NCBI GenBank assembly: GCA_020064725.1
Contig: JAGTWJ010000008.1
Coordinates: 2,108,001 to 2,172,000 of the forward strand
Direction: 5' to 3'
Length of the DNA stretch: 64,000 nt
Source of the DNA: Drechslerella dactyloides
Lineage: Eukaryota; Ascomycota; Orbiliomycetes; Orbiliales; Orbiliaceae
The notes beneath the pieces were generated by a model. That model did no database searches. It worked only from the letters and a program-made list of their open reading frames with translations, and was not told the origin of the DNA. Of the stretch, positions 46,084 through 58,303 are shown in pieces (the stretch's first letter is position 1; every line of letters begins with the position of its first letter). Made by a program: the position numbers and the translations under genes.

Positions 46084-47008
46084 GGTGCCGGGATGCAGCG
46101 TCGTGGGTGAAATTGTCGTTGTCGTTGTGGGGTGCACGAAAGTTGCACAGCGGCGGCTTTTTGTCGCGCGAAACTTTTTTTTTTTGGCAGCAGGGCGGAT
46201 TTCTTGGCGTTCGAGCGATAAAAGCCGAGTTTTCTGACCGCCGCACTTTCTTCCAACATCATCCGCTAGCACCTCTATTAACTATCTCTACACCGCGTCC
46301 ACCGTTCGCATGCACGCGATTCCAAGATACCAGTCTACTAACAAAGGTACGTTTGACGTCGTTCTCCATTTGATATTACGCATGTTTGACTGCGATGTAT
46401 TCCTCCGATGATGAGCGAAATTCATAAAATTTCATACACAGAATTAGGAAGAGCCGTATGAATGGTCGTTCCCCGCTGCTGCTGCGGCGGCCAGCGGGGG
46501 CGACCGACAATGTTTATTTGACATTTCAAGAGTCTGAGATTGGACGTTTTGCTTGATGCATTTGGCCTGTTGGTTCATGTTGATGCTGGTATCACGGTGC
46601 TGACTGGTGCTAGATTTCTAGGCGCACGATTATCTAATGGGCCGTTCCGGCCCGAGTATGGCAATACATGAGGACTTGTATATATTGATAATAGCTCTGC
46701 GTCGGCAGTTGTTAATTAGTTGAGATTGAGCTACGAGTGCTCCTGCTCTGCAATTACATGATTATTATTATTATACTAAATGCCCCTAATTATATCAGTC
46801 TCGAGACAGACACCGAGGCTCGCTGTTGGAGTTTGTTCTGCTGTTGTGGGCCACATGCGTGGCCTCTGGCGCTCCGGCTCCGAGATTATAACTATACTAT
46901 CTGCATACACGTTTGTCTCGCGGGTCAGACTGCCGTACTTTACTTCGCCGTCGCAGTTTGGTTTACGAGACATGCAATGTACACGTCGGGCGCCCCGTCG
47001 GTGCGAAT
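46084..47008. other. Spacer Pwp1 / secreted protein
   Basis: Pwp1 promoter and 3' region of the secreted-protein gene. No gene supported; frames of up to 119 codons lack motifs. Confidence 0.4.
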
Positions 47009-47674
47009 TTACTTTAGAACTTTGAGGCCCAGAGGAGTGACCTGGAATTCGCATCCAAAGGTTCCTTGTCCGTTTTGGGTAAAGATATCGAGGTAATTGA
47101 TCTTATAGCATATCCCCGTAGTAGTCAAACCCGCCTTCTGCGCGTCAGCTGACTGAGCAACCTTGAACTCCATCTTCTTGGGCTCGCCTTGATCCGACAA
47201 CCATTTATTCGAAGTGAAGAACGTAAAGTAATAGGTCCCGCTACGGTATTTGATCCTCACCCGTAGGAGATGCTCCGACGCACCATTGTTGTTATTCGCC
47301 GGGAATATCGCCTCTCCGATCGTATAGGGGGTCGAAATTGACTTGCTCAACACGGTTCCGGAGAAGGCGATAGGGCTGTTGATGTCCCTGAACTTTATGA
47401 TGATGCCGTCGCCGCCGTTGGAATCTTGCAAGACGATGCTTGAGTGGGAGTTGTCGCAGGTGGTGTGGTAGAATGTTCGAACCTCGATGTCCAGGCCGGA
47501 TTCGATTGTGCCGGCCTTGAGGAATGGACGGCAGTCGCGCTTCTCGACGGGAAAGGGAGAGTAGTACTCCGGGGACAGTGCGCGCTTTTCCAGCATTGGA
47601 GAAGCTGCTGGATTTGCGGAGGCACCGTGGAGGTAGAGGGCGGCGAACAAGGATAGGCTCAGAACGGACAACAT
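47009..47674 (-). CDS. Small secreted protein with two Kex2 sites
   Basis: Single-exon gene for a 221-residue protein not recognised as a known family. The N-terminus is a signal peptide (LSVLSLSLFAALYLHGASA). Two Lys-Arg sites follow, in MLEKR and VEKR, typical of Kex2 propeptide cleavage; the mature form would start at DCRPFLKAG. Four cysteines remain after cleavage (DCR, TCD, ICY, GCE), enough for two disulfides. The mature region alternates polar and hydrophobic residues (IRVRIKYRSGTYYFTFF-like strands: LRVRIKYRSGTYYFTFF), suggesting a beta-rich fold. Location beside a 5-kb gene-poor region and the size are effector-like, but function is unknown. Confidence 0.75.
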   Translation of the reverse strand: MLSVLSLSLFAALYLHGASANPAASPMLEKRALSPEYYSPFPVEKRDCRPFLKAGTIESGLDIEVRTFYHTTCDNSHSSIVLQDSNGGDGIIIKFRDINSPIAFSGTVLSKSISTPYTIGEAIFPANNNNGASEHLLRVRIKYRSGTYYFTFFTSNKWLSDQGEPKKMEFKVAQSADAQKAGLTTTGICYKINYLDIFTQNGQGTFGCEFQVTPLGLKVLK

Positions 47675-50600
47675 TGTGTCGATTGTGGGATTTTCAATTA
47701 CAAGATCAATAAGTGATAGACCTGTGCGAATGTAGAGGCTCGATGGATGTGTCTGGACCCCGTGCTGAAGAGAAGCTTAGAGCTGGGTGATAATGATGGG
47801 AGTCTTAATTCAGGAAAACCTCGAGGCTTTTATAGACAACTCCGTCTGGCATTTCAAGTCGGACTTAAAACCTTGAAACTGCCATCAAGTTGATATCTCG
47901 TTTTAATCGTCAGGTCTGATCCGGAATGTTAATTTGTCCAAATGAAGCGAGCCGCGCAGGATCATCACATGGCGTCCGTCTCGAGGTCTCCAGCTTCAGA
48001 ATGCACTATTGTAGCGGCAGGTCTCGGAAATTTCAAAAAGCAAGTTGCGATTAAATAGATGCATAGACCCTGTAGAGCGTATGTCTGCCCGCAGATACCA
48101 TCAATATACGGTTAACGGATATAATCATGATCAGCTGCGCAGGTGCTGTGGATATATGAGGGTATGTGCATGTGTGTGTGTGCTACCGATATGAGCTGTG
48201 ATATCGACCCTTTCGAGGACGCCCCGTCAACCGATCCATGCATCAGCTCGCTGATCAGCGATAATACCTACATATATGCTTGGTATCAGTCCATATTTGT
48301 GCAACAATGCTGCCAGGTCGCTTATGTAGAGGCGTGCTCGTAGACTTTTGTCGCTCTCCAGAGCTTCGAGCATATAAACACAGTCGCACGGCAATTTGAA
48401 ACGGGAAGACTTTCGCCTATTAGCGAGCCCGAGCCAATCATCAGATGGACCCGTAGAGTGGCGTGGCTGGAATAGTTATAGCTCACCAATTCTGCGGAGC
48501 TTAACATCGTGAGTTATATGGTATATGCATAGTTGCTTAGTTAGCATCGACAGACCGACTCCGACACGACTGATGCAAAGGACCGAGAGCAGTCGACGGT
48601 AGGAGATTGCTTTCCACTTTACAAGGGAGTTCTTTCGCTTTCTGTTCATTACTTTTCTTATTTTTCTTTTATTTTTCTATGCAGATGGAGGCTGATGGAA
48701 ATAATTTATAGCATATTCAGCTAGACTATCCGATTGTGGACACACGTACAGCCGACGGGCAAGGTGTCCTGGGACCGGCCTCACTGGCGATTGCCCTCAC
48801 TTGAGATCTATGATATGTACGAACAGCTCTCGAAGCGTGTCGACGTGTCGTGCATAGTGTCGTTATATACGTCATTCAATTTTCGCGACGTGAAGTATGC
48901 GTTCAATGTGTGGCAATTGTCGTGTTCATGTCAGATAAACTTTACGCTCGACGGATCGATTTCTCGGGAAGCTTATTTTTTTGATGGCGGTCACCCTGAA
49001 TTCCATAGTACAGCCCTGCATATTCTTGCAATTCAGGGACAACGGTGGAACGATTATTGGAGAGCTAAATCCGGTGGCGCCTGCAAAATACCGCATTGTC
49101 GCGCAGCTGCGTCGGCTGGTAGCGGATATGATTTGTTTGGGCTGGACGCAGCATATGTGAAACCTGGGCCGCCTGACTCGAGGTTTCTGCCTCGTGGCAT
49201 TGGTCAATTTGCAATTGAGCAGGTTAATCTTCTGTGCATGTTAAGCCATCGATATTGTATTGATATCACTGTGATTCTTGAGATTGGCTGTGATCGATGC
49301 TGCGGATTTCCAGATGTGGTAAGAGAAGAGAGAATATGAAGGGACGTGCGCTCCGACATTCGGATATAACATGCGCATATGCACCCGGACTTCGTGAATT
49401 TTATGGTCTCTGTTCTGAAAGCATTCGGTCTTGAAGTCGGACTTTTATTACCGAGCCGGCATATGGCCTCTCAGGATAAAATGTTCAGCTGGATATACCG
49501 AGCTATGGGCTGAATTTCTGCACCGCACAATCTTCGCGAGCGTGTCTGGGTTGGAAGTTCAGCTGAAGCTATCGGATCAGTCAAAATGTGACAACCTGTG
49601 CATGTGTTGGAGTGGTGCTAGCCCGCTTGTACCAAAAGGGCAACTGTATTTCCGCCGAAAGTGGAAGTTCCAAGGTATACAAACCAACTACCGTGTTCTC
49701 GAGACTACACATATTGAACTGCATCCGTCCCCGCGGTTAATCTGACTGCTCTCCTTGCTACTAACATTTTGATAGCTGGGTTTCACGAGACGAAGCTGTA
49801 TCGTCATTGAGCAAGTTGTCCTCTGGTGTAGATATGACGAACGTGAACATTGGCGAACCACTCATGCATCATGATCATGGAAGATATTGAGAGCCGGGCC
49901 GGTCAAACGGGATCTGAGGCGGTAGGTGGCAGGGGTCAGCCTCTGCGGGTATCGCGCACCCGATTCTCCGTTGATCCTATTATACGGTCAAATAAGTCTT
50001 GGAACCAGTTCCACCGGAGCCAGCATCCATGAGAAGGCACATGGCATCCAAGACAATTTTGGTGGGCTGGAGCAAGGAAATTTAATAAACAATTTAAGAC
50101 AACTCCTCGGAAGAATTCGTCGCCTTGAGAGCTGAAGCTTAGCAGCCGGATACTTCTGCAGTTAATCCTGTGCACGCCATGCTCGCGTCACGAGCAGCCA
50201 TGCGTCTCGCTGTCTTCTTGCGGTTCTTGGAAATCGCTAGATATGCATGGCCTCTCGCGAACAGGATGCTATCAGTCTGAACTAATGCTATCAGTGGTGA
50301 GCATTCGAGAGATTCAGAAGGTGCGGAGAAGGCTACTTGGTATCCTGGCCCAAGCGTTGCCTTCTCGGGCAGGAAGGCCTGCCGGCGTGACGGGCAGCAT
50401 ATGCACACAGGATGCGGATGCATGGCCGGATGGCTTGCCTTAAGCCCTATATAAGACTTGGTGATACGAAAATCGAGTTTATCAGCGCCGCTGCCTGCAT
50501 GGATTTGCCTACGGAACTATTCCATATCGCGTAGCTCGAATTTGGCTGATAGAAAGCTTAAGGTTGGACGAGAGAATGTCATGGTTCTTCGTCTCGTCTC

Positions 50601-52796
50601 GGCCTCTCGGTTTGTCTAGCGATTTTCCATGCTTGGGCCAACATAACTGGGCCGGCGACCGGGCGGACTGGCCCGCCAATGGCGAATTCAGCCTCCACCA
50701 GTCCACTAGACATTTGGTCGCCTTGTGCACATCGCTCATCATTATGTGAGGTGCCGAAAATACATTTGCCCAAACTGGTGGACGAGTCCCGCTGCAACAT
50801 CGAATTTTTGCGACATCGGGAAGTTGATTGGCTTTCTCGAGCCCACAGCGACGTAACCGTATTCATTTGCGAAGGCATGCGCATGGCCTCGGCTCCTCCC
50901 AGTGGCATGCAAATGGTCATGGCTAAAGTCACAAAATGACAAGGCCGCCGGATAACACATCCATCACCCACCAAGCCGATTTCCCAGATACCTGGGATGC
51001 CTGACGACTGCTATTTCCTGTCAAGCATGGATCAAGCAGGAGTTGACCTCCCTGGTCTGTACCCGCAGGCTCTAGGAAGTATTGTTAATTTCACCCGATA
51101 AAGTGCCAAAGCGAATACGACAAGCCGGGATAACACAACATCCTGCCCGCCGAGCCTGTCAGCTGGACATGATTGACTGGAAACTCCGGGGCGGTCCTCA
51201 CCCCGCCCTTGTCTTTCGAGCGACCGATCGATGTGTTAAATACAAGATTCGTGGTCGCTCACTCAGCGATTCGAGCTCGGACTTATTTCTTTTGCGCCCA
51301 GGGCGGGTTTTATCGTTCATTATACATGATTACTTAAGTCTTTCTCGTTTTCCGTCCCTCTTCAGCGCCACCGCTTTCGCGAATTCGACAGGCTGGCTGG
51401 AGATTGTTCCTAGGGAAAAAAAGAATCGGATCAAATGTCTGGATCGCGCACTCAACATTGCGCCGTACGACGATAACCTCAGGATGGAAATATGCTGGAT
51501 GGGATATTGGATGGACCGAGAGCTCCAGAGCTTCCATAGAACGACCAGATCGAAACGACCGAAAGTCGTGCGCACACCTGCTGCTACGAAAACGACGAAT
51601 TCGGCGTCCTGAAATTGCACGAGGGTACCGAGGAGGGATTTCCGGTGCCACTGCAGGATCGCACATAGACTTATATAAGAGGTTTGTGCCACAGATAATC
51701 CCTCTCTTTCCACTTGGCCGCTGTCGATTTTGCGGGTGGTCCGAAGTTCTCGAGTCAAGCGACAGTATTTAAACCTGGTAAAGGTGCCGGCGGACTGTTA
51801 TACGACATGTTGACAAGAACGGGCTCCAGCAGCGTCAATTTCAGCAGGTGCATGCATCATGAATGCAATGCAAGGCAATACAACATTCAGCGACGGAAGA
51901 GCGAGTAAGAGACTAATGAACTGTGTTTCTTTCCTCCAGCCGCGATCGAAAGCACTGCTCGGACGAGCTCTTCGGTGCGACCCACCAGCGGAATCCGGCC
52001 AGCCCAATTAAAGTTGCGCCCGCAGAAAGGCGCCGCGGTCGAGCTCGTGCCCAAGAGCCAACTTGACTTTTGGCTGCGGGTTTGGCCTGTGTCACCTCGT
52101 TCGGAGAATCCAACACAACCAACGCATGCCTGCACAATCTGGCCGGGTCGACGGCCGAGTCATTGTAACCTCGGCACGGTGTAGCATCCATCCTTGGGGT
52201 GGGGGAGGGGTTTATAAGGCAGAAGTCCCTCTAAAGTAAGTGGCACTTCGATAATTTTAATCAGCATGCGTGGACGTATACATTTTTCTGGTTGCGAGAC
52301 ATACCGAGCTGGAGAATATGGCGACTTCAGGGGAGGCTATTTGTCGTATCAACTGCAACACCATCTCCATCGATCGCGGTAGATGACAGCTTTTTCGATA
52401 TTTTCGGTGCATACTCTGAAGTTCGGTAGTGTTCCCTGTAAGCGTATATGTATGACTTTGTTGAAAGGGCTTTTTTGGGATCAATGGAGAGAAAAGTTGA
52501 GCAGTCACTCGGTGAATAGGGATGAAGCTCAACACAGCGGTGTTTCTATTCATTCGTCAGCATTGTCAAAAGCTCCACCATGATTTTTCCCTCGCCCTCA
52601 AAAAAATAATTGTGCCCACAGCTGCAACTACTTTTTTTTTTTGTTGACTACTCGAAAAAATTTCCCACAACCCCTTCCCTCTTCCCTCTTCCTCATCCCT
52701 TCACCTCACCTTTCGAACCTCACGCCTCTACTTCTTTCCCTTATCAACGATCCTGTCGTACAGCTCTGCTCTTCACAAACTAGTTCATTGCCCGCA
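47675..52796. other. 5.1-kb gene-poor island
   Basis: No gene can be supported. Open frames up to 201 codons (for instance 48734-49339) lack motifs and have poor coding character. TATA-like words occur near 51672 and 52211. The last 180 nt (52620-52796) form a T-rich then C/T-rich leader for the gene starting at 52797. Confidence 0.5.
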
Positions 52797-55700
52797 ATGA
52801 GCGAACCAGAAGAAGCTAACACTCCTCCCGAACGTGAGTTAGATCTCATTCCCCTTCTATCAGCGGCGGCAGGCTCTGCCGTCACACCGTCGAAGGTAAA
52901 CGACGCCATGGCTAACCGACGATCGCGGCGTCCGCCGCCCCTCAACTTAAAAGCGGCCTCTCCAGTTGCCCCTTACTTACAATCATCATCCCGTTATCCT
53001 TTGCCCCAAGACGAGCAATCTCTGAAGAGAGACGTTCAGAAACCGTTCCCGCCTGAACGAAGCTACGTAGATGACATGATGAATGGTCTCCGTCAGGACG
53101 GTCCATCTGGACAACCAAACTCTCAAACTTCACCTACCAGTGACACAAATGACGAAGCTACATCGAAGCCACGCGCAAGGCGGCTCCCAGTCAAGTATCG
53201 GCCTCCTTCGCCTGAATTTGTTCCGAGAATCAATCGTCCCTTCGATGAAGTCCATAGGCGACTTCGGGAAGGTACCCTCCCTTCTCGACGCGATCAAGAG
53301 AAGTATCGTGGCGTCCAATATTCCCAACAGCAAGAATCATTCATCAGAGACGATATTCCAGATTGGTATATCAAGGGCCAAGCGAAGCTCAAAAATCCTC
53401 TTAAGTACGGGCAGCCAGGTTCATCATACGGCAAACGTACCTCTCCCCCACGCAGAACCCTACCACCTCTTCCCATGACACAAAACGCACACCCTGAGAT
53501 GGACTCGTCGGTCCAAACTCAAGGTAACCGAATGAATTTACCTACTACTCCTCCCCGCATTATTCCTACTGTCACAATCAAGGATATCGTACAAGTCAGT
53601 GCTGGAGCTGCTGTTCCTGAAGATGAAGTTGCAATCCAGAAGGACATTGAGGATGCAATGAAGACCACTGAGCAATTCAGAGAGTCTCAACGCCTATCTG
53701 TCTCCGACAAAGGCTCTTCCTATGTTCAAAATCTTCGACGCAATTCCTTCACGTCCCCTGTTAAGAACGGGGAAGCTTCACCGGCGGCCGATCCGAAAAC
53801 TCGAAGCGAAAGTGAGGGATCCGAACCCGAGGGTAGAACCATCGAAGGTCTTTTGGTAAGTAATCCGAGATATCTCTGCATCCTTATAGCTGTGTACATT
53901 TGCTAATACTTGGTTCATTGTAGGAATACTACGCTCAGTCTCGCTCCGAGGACGACTCCGATAAGTCTCCCGAGCCGAATACGCGCCTTGCCTCCATTGA
54001 AGAGGTCCTCGACGATCAATGGGGCAGTCGCACCTGGTATCTGGAAGCCGAGCCTCTCAGCCCATCTCAGCCTGTCCTCGTTCAAGTAGGAGTCGACGAT
54101 GACGATCTTTACAAGGACCCCATATCTCTTCCAGAAGCCGCCTGTGTCCCAGAAGTTCATATTTCTGTGGAGGAAGCGGTTTCTTCTCCGGCTCCTGCTC
54201 CCCCTCCAACGAAGGAGACGAGCGCTCACGCACTTCAACAACATCACGGGTTTGACGATTCAGTTCCTCCTCCGATCCCCCCAAAACGAAGACATACCGA
54301 GCCTCATTCTGTCATCGGCTCTGCCAGTCCACCACGCGAAATCAAATCACTGCGTCATCAGCCTGTCCTAGTTCAGGACGAAGATGCAGGTCTGAAGCTT
54401 CCACCTATCCCACCCAAGATACCTCTCTCTCCAATCCTCGAGGCCACCAGAACTCCAACGGCTTCACCACAACCGGCAGAGGTGCAGAGACCCCTGAGAC
54501 CATCCCAAGAGTATGAAAGATCTCAAGCAGTCATCATTGCAGCTGAGGCCGAAGCCGAAGCTTCAATTGCAGCTATGGCTCAGAAACTCAAGACCGAGGT
54601 CGACGATCACGCATCCCACAATGATCACCTCAGACGAGTTGATAAGGCTTTCAAGAAGATGGGTGTAATTCCTGAGGAAGTTACCGAGTTTGCTACACCA
54701 TCTCCCGCCAGCAACAAGATTACAAAAGACTTGAACCGTATGAAAACTCGTAAGGCAATCTTGGAAAATGACGGCCCCAAGTCTCCTCCGCGGAAAATGT
54801 TCAATCTCGGTGGGACACCCAAGTCGTTCAAGGCTGTTGCGAGCATCTTTGGACTTGGAAGTTCCAAGGCAGAGAGTGTTCCAAATTCACCCAAGTCCCA
54901 ACGACAGCCTCGTCGTCCATCTCTTGACCCTGCCCTTCTAGTCGACGGCTCTTCACGACCTGGAGTTTTTCAGAGACTTTTCGGCTCCAGCAGCAGGCCA
55001 TCGACATCAGATAGTAACAAGTCGTTTGGCATTTCGCTCCCTGAGAGCTGGGGATCAGCACGAGCAAGCGGTGAAACCGGCGCCACTAGCAATGTCGACA
55101 ACCCGAGCACGCCACCTGCGAATGCCTCGTCTCCAGGCTATACCGGCGAGTTCAGCCCCGAGGGCAATTCGCAACTCAAAGAGAAGAAAGATTCAGGCAA
55201 GAAGACAGGAAGCCCCACATCTAAAAACACAGACGGACAAGACAAGAAGGGCCTCAAACAAAAGAGGAGTGGATTCTTCGATATTTTCAAGCGAGACTCA
55301 GGTGACGAAAAGACAGGCGGCTCTGCTGACGAGGCATCAAGTTCCCCTCGCAAGCAAAAGGGGAAGAGCAAGGCCAACGATGCCGTGACCGCTCAAACAC
55401 AAACCCAGACCCAACCGAGGAAATCCTCAACCGCAGGTCCAGGGTTCTATGGAAGCAAGGGTACCTTCTTCAGGGCCAAGAACCCTTTGGAATTAGAGCT
55501 CTGCGACGATTCAGATATAGAGGAGTATCGACCGACCTACATGAGGCCGAGTGCTTCTGACGAAGATGAACAGCCTGTCGAACAGACCATCGAAGCACAG
55601 GGCGAAATGACTCCACCAAAGACGCTCAGTCCAGTCTCCATTTCAGTGACACACCAGTTGGCTTGTCAGAGCGAGCAACAGTCACCGGATGAGAATGTTG

Positions 55701-56569
55701 AAAACCTCATTGTTCCCGGAGTTGAAATCGCGAACGAACCTCCCAGCTGGTGGTCCGATGATTCCGAGGACGAGGCTCCCTTTACGGCTCCCTTCAAGTC
55801 TCATAAACGCACTGGTTCTGGGTCTAGCGCACTCGGCAATGGTCCGTTGTTTATGATGAAGGCGGTCCAAAAATTCAAAGTGGGCAGCAAAAAGTCGACC
55901 CCTTCGCCTGAGAAGTCCGAGGAGAAGTACATACCTCTACCAATTGCAAACGACTTCCCCCCTCACGTCCCGCCTCCTCGCCCACGTTCCAACAATAGAA
56001 AAAGAACTTCTGCCACAAGCGCGACATCGTCGGGCAAAAGCGAGTCGGACAATCAGCGCAATTCGATCATTTCACCACCTCCAATTCCTCCGCGTGCACG
56101 ACCTACACCAACCGGCACCCCAGTTGGCACCAGCGATAAGTCTTCCCAAGAAAGCACCAAATCCCCAACTGCTGCTCCCATCACCAGCGGCACGTACCAC
56201 GACCAGTCTCAAAATGTTGTGCACAAGTTTGGAGGCAACCTCCCAGAACGCAGTGGGAGCAGCATGGGACATCGCGCTGATAGGGCTAGCGTCGTCCCGA
56301 ATATGCCTGAGAGATCCCGTAGCAGTCTCGGTCAGAACATCGCTGAGGCCGCCAATACTCACAAGTCTTCGTTCTTCGGCTCCACAAGCACGGATAAGGC
56401 AGCCAAAACACAGGCCAAGAAGCTGAAGAAGGTTGAGCAGGACGCGAAGAAGGAAGCTGCAAAGGTTGAGAAGTTGACGAAGAAGGCGGAGGCAGCAGCG
56501 CAAAGGCACGCGGAGGCTCTGAACCGCGCTGGTCTGTTATCGCCGGAGAGTCATGGACAGTGGGTTTAG
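52797..56569 (+). CDS. Large Pro/Ser-rich disordered protein with SH3-ligand motifs
   Basis: Not recognised as a named family. Two exons (52797-53855, 53924-56569) give 1234 codons before TAG 56567-56569. Mostly disordered, rich in Ser, Pro, Lys and Glu. Several proline motifs fit SH3 ligands: PPPIPPKRRHTEP, PPIPPKIPLSP, PPPIPPRARP. A short helical part (DDHASHNDHLRRVDKAFKKM) and short FNLGGTPKSFKAVASIFGLG and SGFFDIFKRD segments could be binding motifs. A Lys/Ala/Glu-rich coiled coil (AKKLKKVEQDAKKEAAKVE) runs up to the stop. Start chosen at MSEPEEAN, after a pyrimidine-rich leader; an in-frame ATG at 52641 is upstream. The same reading frame continues open for 577 more codons past the TAG; see the next entry. 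Confidence 0.75.
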
Positions 56570-58303
56570 AATACCCATTCTGATGTTCCATCGAATCTTC
56601 TGGCGGCCGCTGCGGCCAAGAAGCTCGAACAAGAGGAGGCTAAAAAGCCAAAGGAGATCCCGGAGCAGAAGCCGGACCCCGAGCTCGAAGCGGTTCTCCA
56701 CACGCCGGACGCCCTCAAGTACTTTGTCCTCCAGGTTCGCAAGGAACTCAACATTAAGGAAGGAGAACTTGCCAATGTCGAAGTCAGCCGACGCGTCTTC
56801 AATCTGGCCAAGTGCCGACGGAAAGACGCACTGAAGGTGGCGGCAGAGACGATAGAGAAGGAGGAGCGCCAGAAATGGTACAGGGAGTTCGAGCTGCGCC
56901 GTCAGCGGATCGACTACGATCCCGTCGCGGACCTCACAGAAGAGGAACGCGAGCAGGAGCTCAAGAGCATCCTGCACCTCACTGACCAGCGTCGCAAGAA
57001 CCTTGTGAAGCTGCTTGGCCAAGAGGCCATGAACGAGATCGTCAAGGGCGAGGCCGAGGCCCAGCGTGGCTGGCTCTTCGTGAGCCACCGCCGGCGTGAG
57101 CGCAAGCGGGAGGAGGAGAGGGCCCTCCTACGCAAGATCGAGGAGGAGAAGGAGGAGTGGGCGCAAGCCGGAGATGCTGAGAAGGAGCGGGAGGAGAAGC
57201 TCCAACAGCGTCAAAAGCTTGACGCTCTCCGTTATGCCATCTGGCTAACGGAGAACTACTGGCCGGATCCCGCGGACGTAGATCTGGCCCAGGATCCCCA
57301 TGAGATCCTGGAGGCCGGCCTGGACAGCCTGAGGGCCAAACAGGCGGCCGACCTCCTTTCGGTCCTCCGAGAGGAGGAAGGAGAGGGCGAGGGCGAGCCC
57401 CTGTCGGAGCAGGAGAGCCGGTCCCAGCTCATGAGGGACGGGGACGCCGACGCCTATCTGCGTCGGACGGAGGAGTCGCTGGCGAAGCGCCTGCTCCTGG
57501 GCAGCCAGATGCCCAACCACACCGCCTCCCTCGGCGAGCGTGTCAGTGCTCTTCTAGAGGACGACAGCTTGGAGGTGAGTGCCTTGAAACAGGCACATCA
57601 CTCCGGCGAGATCACTCGGGAGGAGTACAACTACCTCACCCGCCCCGATCTGCCGCGGGACACGGCCGCCGATGACTCAGTCGTCGAAGAAGCAGATGAC
57701 GCGAGCGAGTCGCATTACGAGGACGATGTCCAAGAGGATGCGCACTACGAAGAGGAGGAGGAGGAGGAGGAGGAGGAGGAGGATGCCCAGGGGGGACAGC
57801 AGCTGGGCGGGGAAGAGGAGGGTGAGTCCGTCCAGGACTCAGAGGATCACGACGACGGCGCACATGTGATCGACACCACGGGCCTCTCCGAAGAGGAACT
57901 CGAACAATGCCGCGCCTTCGAAGTTGAACAACAACGGCTGCGCCGCGACCGTGACGCAGAGATGGCAAAGTATACCAGCTCTCACGAACGTGCCGTGGTT
58001 GCAGACTACTTCAACTTGGAGATCGAGCGTCGTGCGGCGGCCTTCGAGTCGCACATTGAAGGTCTGAAACGACGAAAGAACGGACCATGGGCGAACGTGT
58101 CCCCTGGGATGCTGGACCGACTTGACAGAGAGAGACTCGAAAGTTACTTCCAGCCCGACTTCGACGAGGATGACTATCCGCCACCCCGCGACTCTCTAGC
58201 CGACGACTCCTTTGCCATGCACGAGGCTGACCGTCAGTATCGAATGCAGCAGGCGTCTGCCCCCCCGCGCTCCCCCAAAGACTCCGAGTCCATCGAAATC
58301 TGA
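56570..58303 (+). CDS. Glu/Arg-rich coiled-coil frame continuing after an in-frame TAG
   Basis: In the same frame as the preceding gene, with no intervening stop, 576 codons stay open to TGA 58301-58303. The first in-frame ATG is at 57029, so about 153 codons of coding-like sequence (KKLEQEEAKKPKEIPEQKPD, ALKYFVLQVRKELNIKEGE) precede any Met. This argues against a separate gene with its own start. Composition: E/R/K-rich helices (EAQRGWLFVSHRRRERKREE), a poly-Glu run at about 57752-57781, and an ordered-looking C-terminus (NLEIERRAAAFESHIEGLKR). Codons are G/C-ending, more so than upstream. It may be the C-terminal part of one larger protein reached by splicing or readthrough, or a broken gene. 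Not recognised as a known family. Confidence 0.55.
   Translation, partial: NTHSDVPSNLLAAAAAKKLEQEEAKKPKEIPEQKPDPELEAVLHTPDALKYFVLQVRKELNIKEGELANVEVSRRVFNLAKCRRKDALKVAAETIEKEERQKWYREFELRRQRIDYDPVADLTEEEREQELKSILHLTDQRRKNLVKLLGQEAMNEIVKGEAEAQRGWLFVSHRRRERKREEERALLRKIEEEKEEWAQAGDAEKEREEKLQQRQKLDALRYAIWLTENYWPDPADVDLAQDPHEILEAGLDSLRAKQAADLLSVLREEEGEGEGEPLSEQESRSQLMRDGDADAYLRRTEESLAKRLLLGSQMPNHTASLGERVSALLEDDSLEVSALKQAHHSGEITREEYNYLTRPDLPRDTAADDSVVEEADDASESHYEDDVQEDAHYEEEEEEEEEEEDAQGGQQLGGEEEGESVQDSEDHDDGAHVIDTTGLSEEELEQCRAFEVEQQRLRRDRDAEMAKYTSSHERAVVADYFNLEIERRAAAFESHIEGLKRRKNGPWANVSPGMLDRLDRERLESYFQPDFDEDDYPPPRDSLADDSFAMHEADRQYRMQQASAPPRSPKDSESIEI

Noticed and set aside
48734..49339. 201-codon plus-strand frame in the gene-poor island
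   Set aside because: No motif, mixed composition, no flanking gene signals; probably chance.
51082..51612. 176-codon plus-strand frame
   Set aside because: No recognisable protein and a competing 142-codon frame on the other strand; not supportable.
57750..57783. GAG triplet run as a possible repeat-expansion or slippage site
   Set aside because: Simple poly-Glu coding run inside an open frame; common in fungal proteins, no sign of frame disruption.
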